Source of the DNA: Auricularia sp. M13
Taxonomy: Eukaryota > Basidiomycota > Agaricomycetes > Auriculariales > Auriculariaceae
NCBI GenBank assembly: GCA_037042915.1
Contig: CM073196.1
Span: 62,001 to 126,000 of the forward strand
DNA length: 64,000 bases
Reading direction: 5' to 3'
Shown here: positions 54,220 through 64,000 of the stretch, piece by piece
How positions within the stretch are numbered: position 1 is the stretch's first letter
How the letters are laid out: each line of letters opens with the position of its first letter
Made by a program: the position numbers and the translations under genes
Notes under the pieces: generated by a model
Told to the model about the DNA's origin: nothing
What the model saw: the letters and a program-made list of their open reading frames with translations, nothing else
Databases searched by the model: none

Positions 54220-56424
54220 TTGGCCATGGCCGCATCCCAGGCCGAGGCTGGCCCATCGACGCTGCCCGCGGACGGCAGGCGCAGCCCCAACGACGACGGC
54301 GAGCCCGCGGCCGACGGGGCACGACCAGGCGACGAGGAGGAGGAGCAGGAGCCGCTGGACGATGCGGCGATCGAGGGCATGCGGCAGCGCGTGCTCGACA
54401 TGGGCGTCGTCGGCGACGACGGCGGCGAGGGCAAGGGCAAGGGCAAGCTGCAAGCGACGGAGCGCGAATCCGAGCTCGGGCGGCTTGTGCGTTTCCGTTC
54501 TTCCTTCCGTCCACCTTCCTTCACCGGCGCTGACGCTGACGACGACGAGCAGGTGCTTCAACTATGCGACCACGCCCAGGCGCTGAGCGGGCAGCTGGCG
54601 GCGCAGGCTGCGCACATCGGGCACCTGCACGACCAGACGGCGCACCTCGTCGAGCGCGAGCGCGACGAGCGCCTGCGCTGGGACGCCGAGCGCGAGGGCT
54701 GGGCGCGCACCGCCGAGGTCCTCATCCTCCAGGCCCGCAAGGGCGGCAACTCGTCCCACCGTGTCGACGTCCGTACCTTCGTCTTCATATCCTGTGCTCA
54801 TGCTCGTGCTCATTCCTGGGATTATATAGGACCTCGAAAAGGCGCTCAATATCGCGCATAGGGACAACAAGTTCCTCCGTCAGCAGGTGCGTATCTCGAG
54901 TGGGCTGTAGACAGCCGTAGCTGACGACGTTCGGCGTTGCAGCTCGAGGAAGCCAACACGCAGCGCCACATCCTGGACAACCAGCTCGTCTACGCGCAGC
55001 CCGCCGTCCTTATGTCGCCCGCCGTTATCCTGGAGGGCTCCCGGCGCATGATCGAGCTCCAGCACCAGCGCATGGTCGCGCAGCACCAGCACCAGCTCGC
55101 CGCGCGCCCGCCGCCGCCGCCAGCACAATCCACGAAGGGCGTCAAGCGCAAGCAGTCCGACGCCCAGCCGCAACCACAAGCATCCACCTCCAAAGCCCCC
55201 GCCCAATCCACCTCCAAAGCCGCTGCCCCCGCCGCCGCCCAATCGACCTCCAAAGCCGCGCAGCCCCAACCGCACCGCCCGCCGCCAATGCCGCCGCGCT
55301 TCGTGCCGCAGCCGCCGGCGCGGCGCAAGGCGCCGCTGATGCCGGACGCGCGGCACGAGCATCTGCTGCTGGCGATGCGCAAGCTCGCGCTGCCGCGCGC
55401 GCAGAAGGCGTACGCCGCGGGCGCCGCGGCGTACCTGCAGGCGCAGCCGCCGCCCGTGCAGCCGTCGTACTTCCTCCCGCCGGCGTATGCGCCGCTCCCG
55501 CACGGCATCGTGCTGCCGCCTCTCCCAGACAAAGAGAAGGACAAGGACAAGGAAAAGGAGGGCGGCAAGGAGCCGCCGCGCACGCCCGCGCGCAAACGCA
55601 AGGAACGCGAAAAGGACAGGGACGTCGGCCCGCCGCCCGTCACGCCGAAAGTCGCTGCGCCTTCCGGCTCAGGGCAGCAGAGGACGCCGCTGGACTCGCT
55701 CGTCAGCGCCGCGCGCATGCTCGAGAACGGGCACGGACACGGAAATGCACAGAACAACGAGTCGCCGTCGCGCAAGCGGCGCAAGCTGTCGTCCGGCCAG
55801 CACCAGGACACGCCGAGCCGGACGATGAGCGCGCTCGACGTGCTCGCCGCGCAGGCTGTCGGCTCGTCGGACGAGGACGACGACGAGCTGGAGAGCGAGG
55901 AGGACGCGCCTGCTGTAGGGAGGAAGGTGCCGGGCAGCGCGCCGCGCCTAGCGACTCTACACGAAGCGCCTGATGAGGAGGACGAGGAGGAGGAGGAGAT
56001 CGACGAGCTGGAGGACGACGACGACGTCGACGTCGACCTGTCCGGCTCGCTGTCCGTCTCCGCCATGGACACCGACGACGCGGACGAGGACCCGCCGGAG
56101 CCGGAGCAGCTCGGGCGGGGGATGCGTAACCGCGTGCCGAGCGTCAAAACGCGCGCTTCGGGGTCGCGGGGAGGGGCAGCAGCTGCTAGGGGTAGGAGTG
56201 CCAGGGCTTCGCGCGCCCCGGCACCGGCCCCGGCGCCGACGAATGGTTCTGCCGCGGGGCCGTCGCGCCCGCCCCTGCCGCCGCCCGCGGTGCAGGAGAG
56301 CCCGGTCGCGCCCGCGCGCATACGGCGGATGAAGGTGCGTCCCGCGCGCCGTTTTCTTTTTTGCCTTCCTTTCTGACTTGGATGCGCCTTGGCGCAGGGC
56401 CAGACCGTGTGGCATAAACGATGA
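54220..56424 (+). CDS. low-complexity coiled-coil, probably nuclear protein
   Basis: Starts at ATG 54220 (MAMAASQ). Introns at about 54487-54551, 54766-54829, 54886-54940 and 56335-56396; the last short exon ends GQTVWHKR at 56424. The N-terminus is acidic (DEEEEQEPL), a coiled coil follows (QLCDHAQALSGQL, RERDERLRWDAEREGW, NIAHRDNKFLRQQ), then Pro/Ala/Gln-rich stretches, Lys/Glu-rich runs (DKEKDKDKEKEGGKE), basic nuclear-signal-like patches (GVKRKQ, SRKRRKL) and an acidic block (DEEDEEEEEIDELEDDDDVD). No enzymatic domain; likely a chromatin or transcription-related scaffold. Confidence 0.65.
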
Positions 56425-57012
56425 GCGCCAGTGTCCGATGAATCCGAATCGGCTCGTGCGCGAGTTCCGGCAATGGATGCGGGAGGGTTGGGCGTAACGC
56501 GCCGTGGTGTATCTGAGTCCGAGTCTCTGTCTCTGTCTCTGTCTCTGTCTGAATCTCTGTCCGATTTGTCTGTGTGTGTCTGAATCGCTCTCGCTGTCTT
56601 GCTCGCTAGCTAGCTAACGGTCTGGTTGGTATATACATACACATCTGTGGCCTTGAATGAATATATAACTCCTTGCCTGTATAGCACTTAAACTCCTAAA
56701 TTGATCGGCGCGCTCCGAGTCGACACTATGCACCGCGTCTTAAGCGATTCAGTAAGCTGAAAACTGTAGGTTAAAGGTACGAATGCGCTTGGCTCCGCGT
56801 TGGGGGAGTTTTGGATACAGGCCATCAGTACCTGCGTCGAATATGGCAAATAAGAATAGGATAGACGATTTGATATCAAAATCTAAAGCTGTTCCGGTTG
56901 CAGTCTGCCTTCGAGCTTTGGCACTGGAAACCTGACAGAATTTGGCGTCTGGAGCGGGACAACGACAGATGCAAACTCCGCTGATCCGTCGCTTATCTCT
57001 CGTCATCGGGAC
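56425..57012. other. intergenic with a (TCTCTG)n microsatellite
   Basis: GTCTCT repeats run from about 56520 to 56560. Otherwise no feature; includes the 5' region of the F-box gene. Confidence 0.55.
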
Positions 57013-58702
57013 ATGGTGCCACGAGCAGCGAAAGACCAGATGTTGGATCTATTACCTGACCACTTTGAGCATGACCTGGTACGCAATGTGCAACTCATCG
57101 CGGAGAACGCGTTGGCCAACGCAGAGTAAGCTGGGCAATGAATATTTCGACGTACAATGCACTCATTCCTCGCAAAATAGCGGCAGCAACCTGGAGTCTC
57201 TCGTTGATGCTTTCCAGTGCGTCTTTGATAGAGCATTAACATCCGTCTTGTGCGTGTATAACTCGAAGCACTCGCGTCAACATCGACTGCCGAACGAATT
57301 ATGGTGTATCGTCTGGGGATTTTTGCCATCGCGGAGCTTGCTAGCTGTGACACATGTCTGCCAACTCTGGCGTTCCCTGGCTATATCATGCCCGCGGCTA
57401 TGGTGTACGCTCAAATTCTGGTCATCCATTCATTCCAAGCAGTGCGCATGCAACGACTGTTTTCGCCGGCCCGGCCACGGCTTGGGACTTATGCCTAGCA
57501 CGGGTATCAGCAACCTCGACGAAGTCGTCGCGCTGATTCCTAGGAGCAACCCACTGCCTTTGACCGTGCATATCAGCGTTTCTGCTAAATCTGCCGACCT
57601 CAACGTCGTCGGGCGACTGGCGCACTCTCTGGCTCCTCACTCGCATCGCATCAAAGACATACACTTTCATTCGGCGGGGTCGATGGTCCCGCTCGTCTTT
57701 TTCCCGTGCTTTGAAGAACTGCCCAGGCTGGTGTCTCTGGTCGTCGAGTCACCGCAGGACGACTCGGACGGCGGGTTTCCACTTCTGCCGGGTGCCAAGA
57801 GCACGAGGCGCCTTCTCCTGCCGTCCCTCAGGCACATGTCACTGACGGCTGGAATCGGCACCCATCCGCAGCTCACAAAGTCGCTGAGGTCCTTGCGCCT
57901 CCCGTACGACTCCGCCAACCACGTCCTTGCGTATATACAACAAACACCCAATCTCCAGCTGCTCTGCCTCCGTCTCCCACACCACCGCCCCCGCACGCAG
58001 GGCACGCAAAATTATGCTGCGCTCAAATCCGCCTGCATTCGTGTTCCCCGCGTGATCGTGACCCACGTCGGACCAGCCGTGATAGACCAGCACGCCATGC
58101 ACCTCCTCGACCCGCGGTATCGCGACCTGACGTTCAGCTATGCCGGCGCATACGATTACGAGGGCCTCTGCGTTCTGGCTACGGTCCTCCGTCCAGAATG
58201 GTTCCGCCTTGTGCGCCGGCGCGAGGACACATCTGAGAGGCTGGTCTTCGCGCTCGGCGACGGCATGCACACGCGCACGCTGTCGCTCCCGTATTCTGCA
58301 TGCAACGCCGACCCCGGGCTGACGGCCGCATGGGACGCATATCCCGCGCAGCTGCACGCGCCGACGGCCACTGTGGACCTCGCGCTCCTCCCTCGCGTCC
58401 CGCTCCGCGTTGCGGCGATGGTCAGCGCGCTCGTCGTCGAGATGCCTGCGTCCGCCGCAGGCCCGCTGCCTGCCGGCGTCCCTGCATTCCCGGCGCTCGA
58501 GACCGTCGAGTTCCGCATTGACAGGCTGCACGCGCCCGCACATTACTCGGAAATGAGGATATTCAACGTCGCGCAGTTGCTGCGGCGGGGGACGGACCGC
58601 AAGCTGCAGACCGTCGTTATTGCCGACGTCTTGCTGGACGGTGATGATAGCTTGCTTTCGAGTATTGCGGATGATGTCGTGCGCGTGGCGCGGAGGTCTT
58701 AG
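57013..58702 (+). CDS. F-box protein, copy 1
   Basis: Exon 1 57013-57125 (MVPRAAKDQML), intron GTAAGC...AAAATAG, exon 2 57181-58702; about 540 aa. The F-box at about residues 65-110 reads LPNELWCIVWGFLP, AVTHVCQLWR, CPRLWCTL, the standard Skp1-binding pattern (LP..L, VC..W). The rest is a leucine-rich-like substrate region (LVSLVVESP, LPSLRHMSL, LRSLRLPYD, FPALETVEF). F-box proteins deliver substrates to SCF ubiquitin ligase. The start is uncertain because the frame stays open upstream. A paralogue lies 1.3 kb downstream. Confidence 0.8.
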
Positions 58703-60017
58703 TATGACTCAACGAGAAGTTAAAGAAGCTTTTGATCTCGTTCTGGTGTGAATTTACTTACTGTACGTAGTTGAATGGGTCCTCGGTTAACTTGTACAGT
58801 GGGAATCTGTAGCTCAGCATGGTGCAGATTCCCTCGGGAAAGCTGCACCAACTCCGCTGATCCGCCGGTTGCCTTTTTTCCACCAACCAACTCCCCGCCC
58901 GCGTCGTCGAATGCCGCGTGTGCTACCTGAAGACTTCCAGCGCGACTTGACGCGCAAAGTGCCCTTTATTACGCAGAATGCATTGCTTGAGTACGCCGTG
59001 ACCCCGAAGGCCACTTCTGTAAAGACCGACTTGCTGTATAGACTCGCTTCACGCTTTGAAAGGGCATCATAGGTATGATATTCTTTGTTTGAGCCGCGAT
59101 AGTCCTTCATAGACTCCATAGCGCTGACTTGCCGCTCCACAGACTTTGGAGACGAAGCTTAGGTCTATGGGACAGTGCAGTGCCCAGCCTTCGTGCTCTC
59201 CACTGATTTGGGAGATCCAATCGAATAACGAGTTCTCCAATTAGCTCAAATTTATCGCAGGCAGGCCCGCCCGATTTAAAAGGAAGATGGGACGTCCCCA
59301 AATGTTTGCAAGTCCTCTCGCTGTCCCCACCAACCAGCCAGTCCGAGGCGTGCGCTCGTCGCAAGTCGCGGCACCACTTCCGGGCGTCAGGCCTCTACGT
59401 CAAGTACGTCGTATCTTTTTATTCCGGGCCGCTGTGAACTCGCCAGTCTTCGTAGATTCGAGTACAACGCCTGGTCGTAGTCCTGAGCTCTAGGGTGCGT
59501 CGTCCGACTCGTGCTGTTTGAGCTCTTCCGGTCAAGTCGCTGACCTGATGCTGCGCATTTACAGTTGCTCGTGGGATGTGAGACTTGGATTGGGGGGTAT
59601 GATTTGGATTTCCACGCATGGACTTAGTTCTTGGAGCCGCATGTACGGTATCACTCTTTCGAAATTCATTGCTACTCTCCTCTGCCTACGCCATCATCCC
59701 GCACACCTCGAAGGAACTCAGAGCCAAGGAACCTAAATGGAGCTTTGACTGTGGCATTTGGGAACCTTGGTCAAACAAGCTACGAGTGATCGGCTTCGAA
59801 GCCTTGCCTTATCCGTCAGGCTCTGGCGGGATTTGAGAGCCTCCAGAGAGCTCTTTCGAAGCCCCTCAAAGCCATGATATGATGCTATCAGGATGGACTA
59901 TTAGGTTACAGAGCTGCTATAGAGGGGGGGTATACTTTGAGCTCTTCTGATCTCTGACGACCGTAAAGCACGTTATAGCGATGTCCTTTTTTACAGAAGC
60001 ATTCTTGAAGTACTGAT
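58703..60017. other. spacer with a possible stray first exon
   Basis: A frame at 58869-59072 contains VLPEDFQRDLTRKV, which resembles LLPDHFEHDLVRNV in exon 1 of the upstream F-box gene and could be the first exon of the downstream copy or its remnant; it ends in a stop just before a GTATGA site. The remaining ~950 bp shows nothing clear. Confidence 0.4.
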
Positions 60018-61499
60018 ATGTGGTGCAGCGTTGACCGTGCCGGAAGGCTTGCTCATGAGCTTCAGACCATCTTTGACGATACTGTGGCCTCCGTTCGACG
60101 CGCCTACAACGCCCGCCATTCCCGCCAATGCCGCCTTCCGAATGAGCTCTGGTGCCTCATCTGGGAATTTCTGCCAATGGCCAGCGTCCTTGCCGTGTCG
60201 CGCGTCTGCACGTCATGGCGCATGCTAGCTCTGAACTGTCCTCGCCTGTGGTGCTCGCTAGACTTCTGGTCCGGTATTCACGACCCACAGTGCGACTGCT
60301 GCCACTGCGAATACAGGGAAGAACCTGACAACTGCAACCTCGGCGAGATAATAGCACTCCTTCCCAGAAGCCGCATGCTGCCTGTTTCCTTGCATGTGAT
60401 ACTTTATCCCGAGTGCCCCGACGAATCCGTTCTATCGAGGCTCGCCGCGGTGTTGGTACCGTACGCCCTGCGTATAACGTCTTTGGATATCGAGACGGGT
60501 CACAGCGCGCCCGCCTTCCTCTCTGCTTTTACCGAACTTCAAGGACTTCGTTATCTGACGGTGAGATCGGACGACGACTATCCACAGGTTCCCAACGACC
60601 CCACCGGCCGCGCCTCTACGGTAAAGACTCTCCTTCTGCCTTCTCTGGAGCGCATGGAAATGCGATGTGGTATCGGCGCCCTGCCGCGTTTTCCGACGAC
60701 ACTGAAGTCGCTATCCTGCCCTTATGTCTCGGTTGAGGACGTGTTTGAGTATTTGGAACAGGTACCGAACCTGGAACAACTCGAGCTTTACCTCCCTTAT
60801 TCCTGTCATGAGTTCGAGCTCGCGCAGGATTTCGCCCGAATGAAACAAGCCTGCATACGAATTCCCTGCGTGCGGCTATACGGCATCCGCCCCGCGAGCA
60901 CTCACTACGCCTCCGCGCTTCTCGGAACTGAATATCGAGAGCTCTCTTTCAATTACGGGCTTAACGACGACCACGACGTCTTCGGGATCCTAAACACTAT
61001 CCGCCAACTGACCTGGTTCTCGCTCCTTTGCAGACCGAAGACCGTCGGCTTTGACAACGTCGAGATTATCGTCCGTGACGCAGGCTGGCGCACGCGCAGC
61101 ACGACGTTTGTACCTGGGAAAAATGAAGAGGTCGTCGAAAAGTGGCAGGCATCTCTGACGGGCCCAGTACGAGAGGTCAACATCGACATCGAGCTGCTGC
61201 CTTTGGTCCCGCCGTCTCTCGCTGCCGGCGTCACTGCGCTCGCCGTCAACATGCCCCAGACCAAAAATAACGCTAAGGAACTCGCACTCGACGGTATCCC
61301 CGTATTCGCAACCCTCCAAACGCTCGAGTTTCGCCTCACTGGCGCGCGCTGTCCCCCAAGTGAAGAGGAGACGTCAGCTCTCTACGTCGTTGCGCAGGGA
61401 CTTGTGAAACATACGGCAGATGGGGTAATCACAGACTTCCTGGTCAGTAGGGATGGGGGCCACTGGGCGGTTGATATGCTCCGGAAGATAGTGATTTAG
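60018..61499 (+). CDS. F-box protein, copy 2
   Basis: Open frame 60018-61499, 493 aa. A CAG acceptor at 60027-60029 suggests the annotated Met may lie in an intron, with an upstream exon. The F-box: LPNELWCLIWEFLP, AVSRVCTSWR, CPRLWCSL, closely parallel to copy 1 (also NARHSRQCR against NSKHSRQHR). The C-terminal region is leucine-rich and colinear with copy 1 (LQGLRYLTV, LPSLERMEM, TLKSLSCPY, FATLQTLEF). Same role by family: substrate receptor of an SCF ligase. Divergence is high in the substrate region. Confidence 0.78.
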   Translation: MWCSVDRAGRLAHELQTIFDDTVASVRRAYNARHSRQCRLPNELWCLIWEFLPMASVLAVSRVCTSWRMLALNCPRLWCSLDFWSGIHDPQCDCCHCEYREEPDNCNLGEIIALLPRSRMLPVSLHVILYPECPDESVLSRLAAVLVPYALRITSLDIETGHSAPAFLSAFTELQGLRYLTVRSDDDYPQVPNDPTGRASTVKTLLLPSLERMEMRCGIGALPRFPTTLKSLSCPYVSVEDVFEYLEQVPNLEQLELYLPYSCHEFELAQDFARMKQACIRIPCVRLYGIRPASTHYASALLGTEYRELSFNYGLNDDHDVFGILNTIRQLTWFSLLCRPKTVGFDNVEIIVRDAGWRTRSTTFVPGKNEEVVEKWQASLTGPVREVNIDIELLPLVPPSLAAGVTALAVNMPQTKNNAKELALDGIPVFATLQTLEFRLTGARCPPSEEETSALYVVAQGLVKHTADGVITDFLVSRDGGHWAVDMLRKIVI

Positions 61500-62718
61500 A
61501 TGTTGCGCACCGACTTCTGGCTAGGATTTTATGAGATCTCTCGTTTCAGGTATCGACAGGCCCGTCTTGATGTCATTTGCTCTGCCGGACAGCGTTCTGC
61601 CGGGCCAACTGAGTGGTCCTTAGTACGACTCAATGGTCCGACAGCACGACTCGTGGAAGGAGAGGAGCTTTTCATCGCTCAATCAAGTTCTTGTGCAGAG
61701 CACTGGCATGTACATAGCTCAATGGATCCGCAGGTTGGATGTCACCGAGAAAACTGCATCAAATTGCACGCTGTACAAAGATGAGATGAACAAATGGTAC
61801 AATGGGTAATTGATAGACATGAGCGGCTGTGAGTACCGTAGAAATGCCGATCAATTGCATAAAAATTGAAATATTCCCGTTATGAGGTAGGATGTGCTGC
61901 GGTCCATTTTCTCAGTTGTTGTTGCGTAGGTGGCTCGCAACTACAGCCTCAGGTGAGTCAGCTGAGAAAGACGGGGACAAAAATTGATATTGCATACCTT
62001 GGCTGCACATACCAAGAACAGTCAGGAGCTCATGAGCAGATGCTTTGAGATAAGTGCATGAAATGGACAGACCGTCTGGAGGACGCCAGGACACCTGTGC
62101 AGCGGGGGTGGCCGGTACTTGAACAATGGGAAGGAGACAAACGGGCAGTGGCGCCAGCTGGGATGGATTTTGTGCAACGTGAGAGCTCTCCGGAGAGGAG
62201 GGGAAGATGATGCGGGAATGGCACTATGTCAAGCGAACATGTCTCGCCGAGGTGAGACGACCAGGCGAATTGCGCGGTAAGGTACGCTGCGTAATGCGAA
62301 TGCATGAGCTCCCCCTTCTCACAGAGCAGCAGCGATCATAGCTCACCTGCAGAATCTGCTAGGCTGCATGGATACATAATCGTTCGTCGACGACGCAGCT
62401 GGCGATGGTGGTGGTGCCAAGATAAGAATCGGGCTTCGCAGTCGCCGGCTTTCGCTCGACCTGGTGTGCCGAACAGTTACCGTTACTGGCTGGCGCAGTT
62501 TCTCACGCTGTCTGATGCTACAGTGGCAGACCGCGCTGGCATTTCGCAATGGTATATTCACGCTCGATGCGCATGGAGGCGTGCAGGAAACTGATATGAT
62601 AACGTTCTGCACAACACCATAAATGCATTCACTTTCTACGCTCATGCTGACGCCGGGCGCTCGCGAAGTGCGCAGCTAACACAACTGGGAAGTGCAGCGT
62701 GAGAAGCGCCGTCCAATA
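61500..62718. other. intergenic, no supported gene
   Basis: Short frames only, no splice-supported model or motif. Ends at the TA target site of the palindromic element. Confidence 0.4.
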
Positions 62719-63562
62719 TCCTAGGCAGAGTGCACATTTAAAAAAACCTTCAAAAAAAGAGGTCCTCCACACTTTGAGACTGTCATCCAAGCTTTGAGAG
62801 TGCTTCATCCAAGAATCAGTCGTCATCCAAACTTGGATGAGTTTCATCCAAAATAAGCGCCCATCATCCCAAATTGGGCGCTGTCATCCCAACTGGGAAA
62901 CAGTGTCATCCAAAACTTGAGGTGGTCATCCAAGCTGAAACCCCTGCACTTCCTACTGAGATTCACTGGGATCCCAGCCTTGGGTGATTCAGTGGTTATA
63001 TAAGCAGCCCTGTGAATTCCGGACTTAAATCCCCTGGGTCCGATGTCCGGATACTTCCGGATACTTCCGGGTTCTTGGTTGGCATTTAATTGACCTTAGA
63101 ATGATCCATTTTTGACTAAAACTTGGGATAAATAAATTAATCTGCTATTCTGTGCTGTTTCAACCAGATTTCACAGTTCTCAGAGTATCCAATATTCAGG
63201 CTCCAAATCCGGAAGTATCCGGAGGTATCCGGACATCGGACCCAGGGGATTTAAGTCCGGAATTCACAGGACTGCTTATATAACCACTGAATCACCCAAG
63301 GCTGGGATCCCAGTGAATCTCAGTGGGAAGTAGAGGGGTCTCAGCTGGGATGACCACCTCAAGTTTTGGATGACACTGTTTCCCAGTTTGGATGACAGCG
63401 CCCGATTTGGGATGATGGGCGCTTATTTTGGATGAAACTCATCCAAGTTTGGATGACGACAAATTCTTGGATGAGACTCTCTCAAAGCTTGGATGACAGT
63501 CTCAAAGTGTGGAGGACCTCTTTTTTTGAAGGTTTTTTTAAATGTGCACTCTGCCTAGGATA
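62717..63562. mobile_element. 842-bp palindromic MITE with TA target duplication
   Basis: 62719-63560 is an inverted repeat with arms of about 360 bp and a central spacer of about 120 bp. Ends are TCCTAGGCAGAGTGCAC / GTGCACTCTGCCTAGGA, flanked by TA on both sides (62717-62718, 63561-63562), the Tc1/mariner signature. Arms carry many spaced CATCCAA / TTGGATG units and a TCCGGATACTTCCGG block. No coding capacity. Confidence 0.87.
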
Positions 63563-64000
63563 GTCCAATCACAGCGAGAGACCGGGCCGTCTCGCACTGG
63601 CCAGTACTCAATCAAAGCCGTAGATCTGTGAGAAAAGCGCTAGGGAGAGAGCTCTGCGAGTAGGACACATCAGGAAAACGCGTTTTTCTTAATATTGCGG
63701 CCTAAGTAAACTGTAGTGGCTCGCGCGCTGATGCTCGCTGCCACAGCCCGTCTCATTCGGGTTGGTGGCTTCCGAGCAACTCTACTTACATCTCGGGTCT
63801 CCGGGTGCGTCAGAAACCTCGCCTACAGCAATCCCGTAGCGTAGAAAGCTGTAAGCTGTCGCTGACGAGCTGCAAGCAACTTCCATCCATCCAATCTTCC
63901 CGGATTCTTTGACTGTACAAGGTTGGATGTAAGGAAGAAGGGACTAGCGAAGATACATAAATAGCCCTTAATCATCATTCCGGATCACAAGCCCGAAAAT
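63563..64000. other. right end, no gene recognised
   Basis: No coding frame or repeat supported. Confidence 0.35.

Noticed and set aside
54990-56321. 443-codon minus-strand frame
   Set aside because: Antisense to the low-complexity coiled-coil gene. It reads as Ser/Gly/Cys-rich runs caused by the GC-rich sense codons; the sense strand has splice-supported exons and sensible motifs.

Overview
This window comes from a filamentous basidiomycete, most likely a mushroom-forming agaricomycete. The support is: genes cut by many 45-60 nt introns with CTRAY-like branch points, multi-copy F-box proteins, a chromodomain Ty3/gypsy retroelement, and KDZ transposase and TET/JBP-like genes typical of that group. 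About two thirds of the window is mobile or transposon-associated DNA.

Layout. 222-6420: a complete Ty3/gypsy chromovirus on the minus strand with identical LTRs, a 5-bp target duplication, a Tf1-style self-priming primer site and a -1 frameshift signal between gag and pol. 6.9-8.4 kb and 14.3-15.8 kb: two minus-strand paralogues with matching intron positions, separated by about 5.9 kb of GC-rich DNA with no convincing gene. 16.1-16.7 kb: a hAT-type MITE. 16.84-44.92 kb: the main feature, a region of about 28 kb bounded by a ~75-bp terminal inverted repeat, with clusters of ATCGCT motifs next to each end in mirror orientation. It holds at least seven multi-exon genes: a large unknown protein, a RING/coiled-coil protein, a TET/JBP-like 2OG-Fe(II) dioxygenase, two Cys-rich proteins, a proline-rich-repeat protein, and a CxC2-KDZ transposase. 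I read this as one giant KDZ transposon carrying cargo. It has itself been hit: a 667-bp hAT MITE sits inside its left terminal repeat, a 4.2-kb near-perfect palindrome with an 8-bp target duplication splits the transposase gene, and the TET/JBP gene has a nonsense codon and one or two frameshifts.

Right of the giant element: a secreted single-pass membrane protein (45.2-46.4), an AAA ATPase of the Msp1/spastin type (48.5-51.8), a leucine-rich protein (52.1-53.2), a low-complexity coiled-coil nuclear-type protein (54.2-56.4), two F-box paralogues in tandem (57.0-58.7 and 60.0-61.5), and an 842-bp palindromic element with a TA target duplication (62.7-63.6).

How it works together. Within the giant element, the KDZ transposase would recognise the terminal and subterminal repeats. 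The TET/JBP-like enzyme would oxidise methylcytosine, perhaps countering host silencing. The other genes would be accessory or passenger functions. With the transposase interrupted and the dioxygenase mutated, this copy looks recently disabled. Exon boundaries were worked out by hand from splice signals, frame and paralogue comparison; no database search was possible.
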